NCBI GenBank assembly: GCA_930367215.1
Contig: OV884059.1
Coordinates: 26,436,945 to 26,500,944 of the forward strand
Direction: 5' to 3'
DNA: 64,000 nt
Origin: Pollenia angustigena
Lineage: Eukaryota; Arthropoda; Insecta; Diptera; Polleniidae
Below the pieces are notes generated by a model. The model was not told the origin of the DNA. It did not search any database and was given only the letters and a program-made list of their open reading frames with translations. Of the stretch, positions 11,435 through 22,940 are shown in pieces. The position numbers were made by a program, and so were the translations under genes. Position 1 is the first letter of the stretch. Each line of letters begins with the position of its first letter.

Positions 11435-12519
11435 AAAAGGGCGTTCCATACAACCCATGGCCAATACTGTACCTACCAGCACAACATTTTGCCATGATAT
11501 GTCATAAAAGTTATCGTCGCCAAATTTTTTTATTCTGTTTCCAAATAAGCTTTGCAAATGTTAAGGGCGCAAAATAATATTGAAAATAAATCAAAATCTA
11601 ATCAAAAAATTAAAGTCTATCTCAAAAGTTTTCGATGGAAAACATTTTTTTTTAAAGAAACAGTGACGACAGCAAAATTTTTGGATCAACAATATCGACC
11701 CTTTTGCGCGAAATTATCGTTTGTTAGAAAAACCAAATTTTACAGGCTTGCAATATCAAAATGAAAATATACATTCAATTTTTGGAGCAACGAAGTGGAA
11801 TTCGCATACAATATTTTATCAGGTGACGTCTCTTTGAATGTAGAACAAGATTGCATCAAAAACTCAATTTCGCGCAAGGGAGTCAAGTTGCACCTGATCT
11901 ACATCTAAAAGAAATTACCCACGCTCTACCCACGACAGTTAAAATTACACCCAATTCGTGTGATTACCCACAAAGTAGCAACACTGGTGATAATATAATT
12001 ATATTGCATTTTATACATGTAATGCAATTTTTCAATTAAATTTGGGTTGTATTAGTAGTTTTACCAGTAGCTGAAGGTTTTTATTTTTCTCGTTTAAATG
12101 AAATTTAACTTAAATATAGATAAACACATGCAACAGATTCAGTTTTGTGCTAAAAGTTATTGTTATAATTTGCATTTAAAGATTTTTTGAAATTTAAAAA
12201 TATTAGATTAAAAAGCTTTTCACTAGGTATTATTTAAAAGAGTTGTGAACCAGAGAAAATAATTGCAAAATTTCAACTTTAATGAACTTGTTGAAAAAAG
12301 AATCATTAAATACTCATAGTAAACAAAATTTTTAAAGTTTTTGGTAAATTAAATAAGCAGAATTTTAGGTACTAAAAATTTAATTACAACTTTGTTGTAA
12401 AGAGAAAACTTTTTAAAACAAAAAGGAAAACTCTTTAGAAAAAAGTACTATGTGGGTAAATAAAGTACCAACATACATACTTATTGGCAAAAGAAAATTT
12501 TTTAAACCTTATTTTGTTT
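11435..12519. other. Mostly featureless, with a small MITE
   Basis: No gene is seen. At 11699-11880 lies a 182-bp inverted-repeat unit with CCCTTTTGCGCGAAATT at the left and AATTTCGCGCAAGGG at the right, probably an old MITE. The rest is AT-rich. Confidence 0.45.
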
Positions 12520-12985
12520 CCCTGCAGGAAATGTCATTAATGAATCTGTTCTGATTCACTATTCACACAGTCACCAGTACTAGTGACTTATTATACCACA
12601 GGCAATGTTATTTACAATAGACATTTAACATGTGCGTGTCATTTGAAATCTACTACTGACGTTGGTACTACTGACTAGGTACTGATTAGGTAGTTCCTTT
12701 GGGAACATACATATGTAGACATTGGAACCAGAGAATCGCTAGTACATTTTAGTAAAAGTAGTATATACTTTTTGTAAGAATACGAAATCATAACAATCTT
12801 TTTTTTTATTATTTCTTCAACTTTTTTAGGAATTGTACTTCTCAGTTGTTATTGATAAAATCTTTTTGGTATTAAAGCCAAATATAGTGGTAATATAGTG
12901 TAGACACTTCGTTGACAATGTCACCAATAAAGTCGACAAAAGTGGTGACTTGGAGACACTTGCACCCAGGTTTCCTTTAGGTTTA
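12520..12985. repeat. Word-rich MITE-like tract (AGTCACCAGTACTAGTGACT)
   Basis: It begins CCCTGCAGGAAATG, like the 2909 MITE. It contains many AGTCAC, GTGACT and TACTGACT words, several in palindromic pairs. A clear right end (GCAGGG) is missing. It is probably a decayed member of the CCC-ended group. Confidence 0.45.
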
Positions 12986-13012
12986 ATACTCAAAACTACA
13001 TAGTAAAACTAT

Positions 13013-13017
13013 ACATA

Positions 13018-13098
<81 letters not shown>

Positions 13099-13148
13099 TA
13101 TAGGGAAGTTCGTCTATATATATGTATATAGATGAACTTCCCTATAAT
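13013..13148. repeat. (TA)n microsatellite joined to a 24-bp-arm hairpin
   Basis: About 80 bp of nearly pure TA (13013-13094) is followed directly by an inverted repeat. Its arms, ATTATAGGGAAGTTCGTC and GATGAACTTCCCTATAAT, differ at one paired position; the loop is TA-rich. Confidence 0.85.
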
Positions 13149-14049
13149 GAATCCCCTTGGGAGCAATAAATCACTTAATTTTTAAGAAACTTAATTTTAC
13201 AGAATTAATTTTATTTCCACTTTTGTAAAAAAGATTACACTCCTATATGCAGCGGTTTTTCATTTGAGCATTTCTTTATTTAATTTCCCTAAAAAATACA
13301 GGTTTGAACCTTCTGCTTTTAGTGCTAATCTGCTTGCATTCTACATTTTAAGAATTAGGGTTGCTTAAGCAGACCGTAAATGTAATGCAATGCAATGTAA
13401 CGTACCGTAACGTACTGTATTTCCGGTAATTGACATCTCACAATTTTGAGTCTTTTTAATACAAAATTATATTACACAAATCAATTTCAAAAATGTTTAA
13501 GGTCTGTGCTCGCATTTCTCTGTCAAGTAATAATTGGCACATTTGTGGTCTGGGGTATAATTTATTACTGGGCTAGTTCTAAACCGATTTTTGGGTTTTA
13601 ATATGTTTTTGAAAACATAATTGTATCTTTATTTTGATTAATTAATCACCCAGACTCAAAAGCATTTGCGACATTTAAAATATTTTACAAAAACTAAAAA
13701 AGTGATTTTTAGGCTTGTATTCACTATTCAACATTTAAATCGACTTTTCTTTGCCCACTCGTCACCAAACTTCATACAAAATGTATTTCTAAACAAAGGA
13801 ACTAAAGAGTTTAATTTAATTTTTTTTTAGAACACCTCTAGTTTACATGAACATTAGGGTAATAACCAAATCTTGGCCCGAGCCTTACGCGATAGCGAAT
13901 ATTGTGTGATTTACGAAAACAATTTGTGTGGGTCGTTTGAAAATAAAAAACTTACCCACAAAAGCGATTTTCTAAAATACCTTAAGAAAAAAATTTAATA
14001 AAAAAATGTTAAATATTTTATTAATAAATGAAAAAAAGTTTCTTAATTA
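13149..14049. other. No recognisable gene
   Basis: AT-rich sequence. A short CGTACCGTAACGTACTG run occurs near 13400. No coding frame is supported. Confidence 0.4.
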
Positions 14050-14053
14050 TTAA

Positions 14054-15810
14054 CCCTCCGACGAGCGGTAACTTTTTAGTCGGTCGTTGAGCGGTAAGGT
14101 CCGTAGGGACCTTATATGCAAATGGATTGAATTTTGCTAAAATTTATTACATTTTAATTAATTTTGATGTAAATATGTTAACATATTTTTAAATTATTAT
14201 TGAAATACAAAAAAATTAGGTATACAGTTGAATTGTTAAAATAAAAATTGTAATTATAAGCAAAACATATGGAATTCAGACTAGATATATTCATAATAGA
14301 CGTTGGTAACTAATTTTTTGTATTATTGATACACTCTCGACATTTCTTAATTGTAGTCGAATGCTCAGTGCACACACATGCAGATGTATGGAGTTTTACG
14401 TAGCTTATTTTGCTCTCTGCGACATAATCGGCATGTGAACCGATTATCACGGGGTGCTACTGATGGTGTTGCAGTACTACTTCTTGATATTACCTGCAAT
14501 TTCATACAAATATTTAACATATAAGTTATTGAAATTATTGTAATTAATCTACTTTTATGCCCATCGATTCTATAGCTGAACGTATGTTTGGAAAACGAGT
14601 TACTCTTGTATTATTTGCCCGCTCTTCAATGTTAGCCATCACTAACTCCTTACATAGCTGCTTCAGAAAATACCAACTTTTGTCGGTTTTATTGGTGGTG
14701 TCTAGTTCGTCATAAATAATAAATGATGCCAATCCAGCTTTGTCCAAAATGTTGTAGAACATTGCTAGTGGCCATCGTTTATTAGTACGCTTGCATGTGT
14801 ATGTTCCTAGCATTTAATCCATTGTATAAACTTCACATTTATTTGAATTGTAGCTCAAAACTGCCACTGGTTTTTTCTTAGTATTAGAAGCATTCACTGT
14901 GCTCGTGTAGTGTACTGTAGATAATAACAATACTGCCTTATTTTTTTAGGGACATAAGAACTCAATGAAACATCTCCCTGGTTATATACTAACAATTTTG
15001 AAAATATTTCACGGGACTTGTGTTTCTGAAATTTGGAAGGTACAAATGTTTTATTGCTATGCACTGTTCCAACGCATGCTTACTTTTTTGACATAAGATG
15101 TATTGCCAAGTCCAACGAAGTTAAAAAATTATTAGCATAACCTGTACGGCCGCTTCCTTCAAATTTCGCTACTAAACTTTTCACAACCCGCTCACCTTGT
15201 TTTATTTCCCTTTTACCACCAGGAGGCAAACCCGTGTATATGGCTCCCTTCAGCGAAAAATAAGTTTGAGAGTCACAAAGCCAACATACCTTAATACCAT
15301 ATTTTGCCAGTTTGGATGGAACATATTTTGTAAATCGTGTTTTTCCGCGGTAAGGAAATAATTGTTCGTCAACCGTCATATTTTCATGCGGAGTGCACGA
15401 AGTTTCTAAATTTGTTATTACCATAGTCTAAACATCATCTATTGCAGCCGACTTACTTTTCTTAAAAGTTGCAAACAAAAATCAAATTTATGTGAATGCT
15501 TACTTTGTTATTACTTTGAATATGCATTTTAAACATTTGTTTTAAGAAATTTATTAAATTCTTAAGTCATTCATATGAAAATTCATGCAAGGTCCCTACG
15601 GGCCTTACTGCTCAACGGCGTACTAAAGTCTTTAAAATAAAAAATAAAATACTCTGCAAATAATAAATCTTCTGGAATTAGTATTAAAACACAAATAACA
15701 CCCCAATAATAGAAGTCATAAAATATGTGGCCATTCTCCCAGTTCGTTATTAAATGGCATTTGTTTAAAAATGTAAAAAGTCCACAGGGACCTTACCGCA
15801 CGTCGGAGGG
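14054..15810 (-). mobile_element. piggyBac-type transposon, internally deleted
   Basis: It is flanked on both sides by TTAA (14050-14053, 15811-15814). The ends CCCTCCGACGAGCGGTAA and CCCTCCGACGTGCGGTAA (other strand) differ at one base. A second, subterminal inverted pair around GGTCCGTAGGGACCTT lies at about 14097-14118 and 15590-15606. TTAA targets and CCC-starting ends are diagnostic of piggyBac. It carries the broken transposase described next. Confidence 0.9.
14544..15424 (-). pseudogene. piggyBac transposase, C-terminal two thirds, broken
   Basis: From 15424 downward the frame reads MTVDEQLFPYRGKTRFTKYV, PSKLAKYGIKVCWLCDSQ and YTGLPPGG, the DDE core start of piggyBac transposases, with the first catalytic Asp (in WLCDSQ) kept. 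In GRTGYANNFLTS the usual second Asp (DNWFTS in the family) is Asn. After several frame changes the VYTMD-MLGTYTCKRTNKRWP block follows, with a TAA stop (14814-14816) directly after the third Asp, where Gln is usual. The C-terminal 89 codons run to 14544. The N-terminal third is absent. It therefore has at least two independent disabling lesions and is clearly inactive. Confidence 0.85.
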
Positions 15811-17008
15811 TTAAAGGACATGAATGTGCGTGTGGCAGCACAGCCAGCCGCCGATGAAAATATTTGTAGCCACCGCCGCCAAAAATTCTTCGGCTAAAAA
15901 TCGGCCGCAGCTTAGCCACCAATTACTTTACAATGTGGCAACACTAAAGTAAATACCGATTATTTTTGCCAAAATAAAAATACGAACTGGCAACTACGTA
16001 CTTTCTTTTACTTTTCTCATTCTAAATTTTTGTGTGCACAAATATATTTAAATAATGGCAAATATTAATAAAATACCGCGTACACGTGAATTTAACATTT
16101 TGTAAATTTTATTTTTCAAAATACGAGTTTGTTATTAATTTACAAAATATACGTATACTTGGAGTTGCCATATATAAAAAATATGTGAATATAATATGGC
16201 AATCTCAAGTCTAAACCTTACGACAAAAGTTAAAGGTAGAACGTTCCTCTCTTTACCTTATCCTTCACTTTTAGATTAAAGGGAACTTGTGATAATTAAA
16301 AACTCATTATCTGTTCGATAAATTCCTACATTTAGCTATCGTTAAGTCGTGAAAATGGGCCTTAGTTTCTTGTTTATAAAGCACTTTAACACTAATATGA
16401 TGTTAGTGTTAGGTAAAGACTCATCATGTTAGAATTTTTCTCATGTTATAACACGGTTGTTAATGCAAATGTTTTAACAACGCTTTTATAACATCAAGCT
16501 ATAACAGCAAATCATGTCAGTTGTAGACGAGCAGTAATTGTTGATTGTTTTAAAAACTATATATTTGGCTGCAATTCCAAATTAAATAAATATGTGCGAG
16601 AATTACAAAATTACAGACATCAAAAGTAATGGCTGGCAACTGATTCCAGCGATATGGATGCCGAGATCAGCGAGTTCAATTCAGATTTCGTGCACTACGA
16701 AAATATGCTTAAAAAGAAAAGTGAATTTAAGAGTTAAACGCAAATATGTTTGTTTGCGTCACTACTGAGGTGTTCGTCTACGCGGTCAACACACCAAGAC
16801 TACCCTTCAACGTGGTCGAAATTTTGGTGTGTCACTGTACCACATTTTGACCTTTTTTAAGAGACCGTTTTCAAGCCGAACAAAGACAGCTAGAAGTTTT
16901 AAAAATAGATGGTGTGTTTTATTACAATTGTTTTATATGTAAAAATTTTAAATTTTGTACCTCTGGAATAGCTAATTATTCAATTACATAATGTTTGATT
17001 TCCTGCGT

Positions 17009-17312
17009 CAATGAGGGAGTTTACACGGTGTCTATTCAGACATGTCTAACAAACACGTTTGTTTTGCTTGTATGCGATCGGGGTAGAAAAGAAAGAGGGG
17101 TTGCCAAACAAACATGAAATGAGTTTTCATGTTTGTTTATATGAATTTCCATGTTTTTAATTTGTATGTATATGTATATTAGACTATTATACATGAAAAC
17201 AGACATGTTTGGAAAGACATCGTGAAAAGACAATAGGTTTTTGGAAGCATGTTCAAAAGAGAATGTCAAAAGCAGACATGTCTGAAAAGACTCCGTGTAA
17301 ACTCCCTCATTG
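17009..17312. mobile_element. 304-bp MITE, CAATGAGGGAGTTTACACGG ends
   Basis: The 20-bp inverted ends are perfect. The interior repeats the palindrome AGACATGTCT and its variants several times. It is nested in the 15836-18086 hAT. Confidence 0.8.
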
Positions 17313-17403
17313 AAAACACGTGATTCTTGTTTAAACAAAAACATATTTTTATGCAATGAGTAGTGAATTATAGTATGAAAAGTGGCTTAAATTACTTGTT
17401 ATA

Positions 17404-17925
17404 CAATTATTTCCGCTTAATTGAGTTTCTAAAAATGCAGGACTTTTGACGCAATTAAATGGGAACTCAATTAAGCAGTACTCGTTTAATTGAATCGCCG
17501 ACGCAATTAAAACGAAAGTCGCTTAATTGAGCAAGATGTGCAATAAAGCGAAACATCCATGTGTAGATAGAAAATAAAACTCATTTCGTTATTTATTAAG
17601 TTAAAAAATGGCTAAGGTTTTTAAAACAAAATAAAAATCAGGTACGTTCATCGTACAAGCTTTCTTGCCGCAAAATAATTTTTTTACGTTTGTGGAAACA
17701 AAAACACATTATGAGACGGAAACAATTAACCGAAACGTTTGCTCTTGTTTTTCGCAATGCGGTCTTATTTTGCGAAATAATTAAGCGGGTTACGCAATTA
17801 AACGGATCTCAACTAAACGGGTATTTTTACATAGACAGTTATACTGAATGATTTCGTTCCACGATTTTTAGTGCAATAAAACGGGAAACTCGATTAAGGG
17901 GGGCTCAATTAACCGAAAACAACTG
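17404..17925. mobile_element. pogo-like MITE, 522 bp
   Basis: It is flanked by TA on both sides. The left end CAATTATTTCCGCTTAATTG pairs with the right end CAGTTGTTTTCGGTTAATTG (other strand). TTAATTG / CAATTAA words recur throughout. End sequence and TA target fit the pogo branch of Tc1/mariner. There is no coding sequence. Confidence 0.75.
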
Positions 17926-18094
17926 TAATATAAACACATACAAACACAAATGTACAAACATATAATTTTAATATACATATCCCATCGGCTGACTTCCACA
18001 TCGGCTAACAGCCAGAGCGAGCCGCCGCCGAGCATTTTTTCGCGTGAGCCACCGCCGCCGATTAAATCCCACGGCGCAGGTCTCTGGCGTGTGG

Positions 18095-18830
18095 TTTTAA
18101 GCTAAATGTATAAGTCCAAATAAAAATAAAAAAAATTATTTTCCAACTTTACGGCGTTTAGTGAAATTTTTCAAAAAACAATGAAGTCGTATGAGACGTC
18201 AAACTTTTTTCATAATACTTGTTATTTTCGTGACACATTGCATTCACACTATCACACTTTGTCATATTACTTGAGTTTTTAACATGTATTAATACAAAGT
18301 ATAATAGTGTAATCTAGCCTTAAGCGGTATGGTAAGCGAAACTTTAACGTTTGTCCCTTCCAAACCTGCTTCGTTGGAAGCATAATTTTTTATTGGTTCC
18401 TATTATCAGATTAAAAAAGTTACTTTTTGTAAAGAAATTGTAGTTTTTTTAAATCTTTTTTCTTAACGGGACATTTTAAGAAATTTATTTAATTTAGGAA
18501 AATCTTTGAAAAGTTTAATTAAAAAAGAAATGTAGTTCTAAAAACTTTAATTATAAAAGAGAGTTTTTTTTTGTAAAATTTCTTTTTAAACAGGAGGTTT
18601 GCTTGATATTTTATTTTATAAAAGACAATCTGGAAAGTCTATTGAAAATTAATATTTGAAAAAATAACTATTAAAAAGTTCTGTACTTCTTGTAAATATT
18701 TTTTGAACATGGACTTTTTAAAATGATAGTTGTATGTACATTTAAAAGAAACAAGAAGCTTTTAAAAATTAATAAACAAATTTAAGAAATTAACTTTATT
18801 TATATACTTTTACAGTATTTTAAAACTCAC
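18095..18830. other. No recognisable gene; A/T-rich, next to possible exon
   Basis: No repeat or coding frame is supported. If the frame at 18831-18986 is an exon, this is downstream intron. Confidence 0.4.
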
Positions 18831-18986
18831 CTGTTGTTGTTGCTGCTGCTGTTGCATTTTAGCCTCTTCTTCCTTTTTGTGTGTAGGATCCATAAAATAT
18901 AATTCCTCTGTCGAACTACGCAATTCCAGTGCACCTTCCTCACGAAAACCCATATCCAATGTTTCCTGTAGGGTGCCAGTGCCCAC
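18831..18986 (-). CDS. Possible host-gene exon, 52 codons, unknown gene
   Basis: The minus-strand frame reads VGTGTLQETLDMGFREEGAL, then ELRSSTEELYFMDPTHKKEE, and ends in a polyglutamine run. It stops exactly at CAG/GTGAGT, a perfect 5' splice donor at 18831/18830. The base composition is far more GC-balanced than the surroundings, and the peptide looks like a genuine acidic host protein segment. The upstream edge is uncertain. An AG at 18987 would give a phase-0 exon of 156 nt, but the sequence before it is A-rich, not pyrimidine-rich. The open frame also runs upstream to an ATG at 19031 through a lysine-rich, UTR-like stretch. I do not recognise the gene. It could follow the exon at 33809-34189 in the same transcript (same strand, same phase). 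Confidence 0.5.
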
Positions 18987-19695
18987 CTTTTCATAATTAG
19001 TTTTTGTTTTTTTCCAGTTTTTTTTTTTCATAAATCAATTCAGTTTTTCATACACAAATAAACAACATCAATGTAGTGGCAAGGAGTTTATTAAGGGAAT
19101 TGGAGGGATTTTAATAAAAATTTGCAAAAGTAGGAAATTTTGTGTTGTTTCAAATAAAAAATAAAAATTTAATTTGGTTAGGAATAAAAAACAATAAAAC
19201 CATCCAGCAATTTTGCACAAACAAAAAAAAAAAAAAAAAAAAAAGAAACGAGAAAGCAAAGAAATACACAAAAAAGTTTTATATTAAAATTAAATTTCAC
19301 AACTTTCTTTTATTATTTTTTCTTTTATATATTTTAAGCTTTAAAAAAATACTACAAGAACTAAAACTAATTTTCTAAAACTACTTTTGTTTATTAAATG
19401 TTTTTGTATGCTGTCACTTTATAACCCAGCCGGCAAAATACTTCGACGTTGTCTAAATCAGACTTGCAAATGTCTGACTATATTCTTAGGGGGACTTACA
19501 CGGTCAAAATTTCTCATCAAGCTCTATGGTAGTATAAGGGAAAATGTGTTTGTTTGTGTGAAACCGACGATGCTGGATGGAAAATCTAAAAATTTAAATA
19601 TGACTGCGAATATTACGTATAGCACACGTACACAATTGAATTCGCCGTGATGTCAAGCATTTTTGCCGTGTATACAACTATAGAGACTTCGTTTA

Positions 19696-19926
19696 GGGGC
19701 CTAATTCTGGCAGTCGTGATATAGTACTTTTTCGATTCGAAAGCAATTTTATTCCTAATTCTTTCAGTCGATACTTAACGAACCGAAATTATTGTGAAAC
19801 TAAAATTAATGCTTTACAACACTGAAAAAATAATTCCGATTCGTTCAGTATTGACTGAAATAATAAGATATTAAATTGCTTTCGAATAGAGAAAGTACTC
19901 GATCACGACAGTCAAAAACAGGCCCC
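19696..19926. mobile_element. 231-bp MITE, GGGGCCT ends, copy 1
   Basis: GGGGCCTAATTCTGGCAGTC at the left pairs with GGGGCCTGTTTTTGACTGTC (other strand) at the right. A second copy at 31926-32141 matches most of its length but has lost its right end. Confidence 0.8.
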
Positions 19927-20550
19927 AGACTTATGTCACATGTTGATTATTTTTGAATTGAATTGTCTGGCCGCTTTCTGATGAATTTCGCATGGATATA
20001 TCGGGGGGATATATCCGATATATTTAACAGATATCTGATTGAATTCATACCGATTTCTCTTAGTTGTTATTTGTGTGTGTGTGTTTTTTTTTTTTGTTGT
20101 AATTATCAACTTTTATTTTACAATAAAATTAAAGCTTTCCTTCAGAAATTTGTGCGATTAGTAGATTAGAATTTTATTCCATATTCTTTCAGATATATGT
20201 CAGAAAACCATAAGAATGTCGGCAAACACTAGGCGAATTAAACAGGCGGTGTCGATACCACAAAAATTCACAAACAACAGAGACAACGTAATAAGGGTAT
20301 TCACGTCGCAAGTTGCATCCTTGAAAAAAGCAAAAATTTAACAACAACCACACAGACAATTAGTTGTGCGTAAATAATTGTCTTCGTGGTTGTTGTTATA
20401 TTCTTGAACTTTTCCTTTTTTGCAAGAGTGCAACTTGTGACGTGAATACCCCCAATGTTTTTTTGCATTGCATTGTTTTTGCCTATTTCACGATGTCGTT
20501 TTGTGCGAACGAAAGCGATCAAGTAACATCGTTAAATGGACAGTTAGTGT

Positions 20551-20746
20551 CAAGGCGAATTGACTAGAAGGTGGGGTCAACTCTACAACTACAATGCTCC
20601 TGTGGTCGGTTTGTCAAAAATAATGCTAGTAAAAAAACAGGTTTGTTTGCATAAAAAACTAGTTTGTATACAAACTTTGACACGTCGACTACCGAAAAAA
20701 CACACCATATGTTTACTTGACCCCACCTTCTAGTCAATTCGCCTTG
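20551..20746. mobile_element. 196-bp MITE, CAAGGCGAATTGAC ends, 8-bp duplication
   Basis: The nearly perfect 30-bp inverted ends begin CAAGGCGAATTGACTAGAAG. A perfect 8-bp target duplication, GTTAGTGT, lies at 20543-20550 and 20747-20754. It belongs with the CAAGGCG-ended elements at 50967 and 51995. A degraded relative lies at 10612-10740. Confidence 0.9.
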
Positions 20747-21070
20747 GTTAGTGTTTACAGTTGGAAATGTCAACCATTCCTAACAAAACAACAGCAAATC
20801 AAAACAACATGGTTTGAACTGTCAAAATCAGATGACGTTTTGATACCACCTGCATTTGAATTCGCCTTGGACTAATGCATCAGAATTTCTTATGGCTTTT
20901 ACATTTGATTTCTGTCAGATATCCATCAGATATGCCGACAAAAAACACAGAATATCCCACGTCTGCCATTTTTAGGTTAGAAATCTGACAGAGTTCGTAT
21001 ACGTTTCCGACTTTTTTTTCGAGGTTTCTCTCAGATATCAGGAGGATGTCGGACTATTTTGCTGGCTGGG

Positions 21071-21674
21071 AAGTCAATGACAACACGAACAAGAAATGTT
21101 AATCAATGCAATTGTGTGTGTGTGTGAGTGTCAAAAGTGTTTTTTTTTTTTCTTAAAGTCATTTTTTTTGTTTTGTTATCAAAGTGCCATTTTTTAGGGA
21201 CTTTTCAACTACACTTTCACACATGCTCAAAAAATTTTAGATGGATTTTTTTTTTAATATTTAGAAGGAAAATGTTTGTATGTATGTGTTTATGTTTACT
21301 TTTTGTTGACATTTTAATAATTTTGTTTTCCTTTTTTATCTGTGTTATATTTTCTTGTTGCTTGTTTTCTTTTTTAACTTTAAAAAACTTTGAAAGGGAT
21401 TTAAATAGATTTTTGACATTTTTAGCTCAAAAATGGAAATCAAAAGGGAAACTTTTTGCATATACTTAGATACATTTTAGTATACCCTTATTTACTACTT
21501 GTGGTGGTGGTGGGATGGCAAAGTAAGAATTCTGTTATTAAAAAAGTTAAGACTTAAAGAGAATAAAAGTGTTTAAAATCTTAATTAAACTGTAGCTGCG
21601 TGTTTAAGTGGAGTTAATCAGTCTTAATTTCATTGTGCTCGAAATTGACAATTTTTTTTAGTCTTAATTTCACT
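21071..21674. other. No recognisable gene
   Basis: T-rich sequence with a short (GT)n run at about 21112-21126. Confidence 0.4.
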
Positions 21675-22150
21675 TTCTTAAAGTAAATTATTATTGCGGA
21701 ATTTCGGTTTTTTTTAGTTTTTCAATAAGCTAAAGCGTTTTTGAGTTACGCGAATATATGTTGTGCAACGTCCTTAATTTTCGAAATAACGGTATATCTC
21801 GAAAACCAAAGCCAACATAAAGAAAAAAGTTGTAACGTTCTTAAAGTAAATTTTATTGCGGAGTTTCGGTTTTTTTTAGTTTTTCAATAAACTAAAGCGT
21901 TTTTGAGTTACGCGAACATATGTTGTGCAACCACCTTAATTTTTGAAATAACGGTATATCTCGAAAACCAAAGCCAACATAAAGAAAAATGTTGTAACTT
22001 TCTTAAAGTAAATTTTATTGCGGAATTTCGGTTTTTTTTTTAGTTTTTCAATAAGCTAAAGCGTTTTTGAGTTGCGCGAACATATGTTGTGCAACATCCT
22101 TAATTTTCGAAATAACGGTATATCTCGAAAACCAAAGCTAACCTAAAACA
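21675..22150. repeat. 163-bp tandem repeat, about three units
   Basis: The unit begins TTCTTAAAGTAAATT and recurs at about 21675, 21838 and 22000, a period of 162-163 bp with few differences. Each unit contains AATTTCGGTTTTTTTTAG, GTTTTTGAGTTACGCGAA and AACGGTATATCTCGAAAACC. Single diverged copies lie at 30430-30580 and, inverted, at about 29580-29660, both inside the element at 29548-30641, so the array probably grew out of that dispersed family. Confidence 0.85.
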
Positions 22151-22842
22151 ACGGCTAGCACCACTGGATTCAAGGACCCCGAATTAGGTTAAAAATCTTT
22201 CGTTCGTATCATACTAAAATATTAAAGAGCAAATAATTTAATCTATCTATACAATATGTAATTTCTTAGTGTCAGGATGTTTGCATGTATGTCCTATTCT
22301 TTCCGCAACTTTCTGAAGCCATCTGATGACATAGGAAGCTGAAATTTGGCGGAAGATCGTAACGAAGCCATATTTTTGATTTTCGGCTTTTCAACTAGTA
22401 TAACTATATAGATCTAATACAAAAGATGTTTTTTTTTTTATAATATGGGGAACTTTGGGCCCCACCCGGCACGGCTAGGCACCGTCGGATTGACCTGAAA
22501 AATTAGATCATGATTTCTTACACCAAATCTCATATTTTAAGCAGCGCAAACAATTAAATTTAAAAAGAAAAATCCCATACAAGATGCGACCAGTCTAGTG
22601 GGTATGTTATAAATAAATGATTGAGATGAAAACTAAAGTGGGGTTTGTAATACATTTGACCAATCTAGGGGCACCACTGGATTCAGCGTACCCGAATTAT
22701 GTTAAAACGCCATGTGCCCGGCTAGTCTGTTTTTTCAACTAGCATAGTGCTTTTAATTGGGAGCGTTTTTTGAAAAATAAAAGTTTTACCAATCTTAGCC
22801 CTTTTATACAGGTAAAGGTTCCTATTAAGTTTGTTGATCTAA
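22151..22842. other. Dispersed-repeat remnants, no gene
   Basis: It contains two copies of GCACCACTGGATTCA plus an AATTAGGTT/AATTATGTT motif (near 22158 and 22674). The same motif marks both ends of the element at 29548-30641. No coding frame is supported. Confidence 0.5.
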
Positions 22843-22940
22843 CCCAGCGGTAACTAGAATGAGTAAAGATGCCTAATAGAAGGCCTTATTTAGCAGTCAC
22901 AAGCAGTCAGAAGCCCTTCTCGCCGCATTCCATACTTTAA

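Larger units (their letters stand above)
15836..18086. mobile_element. hAT-type element, GCCGCCG-word family, 2.25 kb
   Basis: There is a perfect 8-bp duplication, GCGTGTGG, at 15828-15835 and 18087-18094. The element starts CAGCACAGCC and ends in CTG, with only short end-to-end similarity. Both subterminal zones (15840-15915 and 17988-18070) are rich in GCCGCCG / TCGGC. A short coding-like stretch (TDSSDMDAEISEFNSDF) sits at about 16640-16737. Two MITEs are nested inside. Confidence 0.72.
19425..21070. mobile_element. CCCAGCCGGCAAAATA-ended element, 1.65 kb
   Basis: The left end CCCAGCCGGCAAAATA is mirrored at 21055-21070 by TATTTTGCTGGCTGGG. The flanks are AA/CCC and GGG/AA. Near both ends the word CAGATATC / ATATCYGAT repeats (19995-20040, 20190-20205, 20915-20935, 21030-21045). 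At least two MITEs are nested (19696-19926, 20551-20746). A 20229-20870 inverted pair (AGGCGAATTAAACAGG / its partner near 20850) suggests a third. It is non-coding. Confidence 0.75.

Noticed and set aside
19068..19378. Overlapping lysine-rich and phenylalanine-rich open frames
   Set aside because: They are translations of a poly-A/poly-T run with no independent support.
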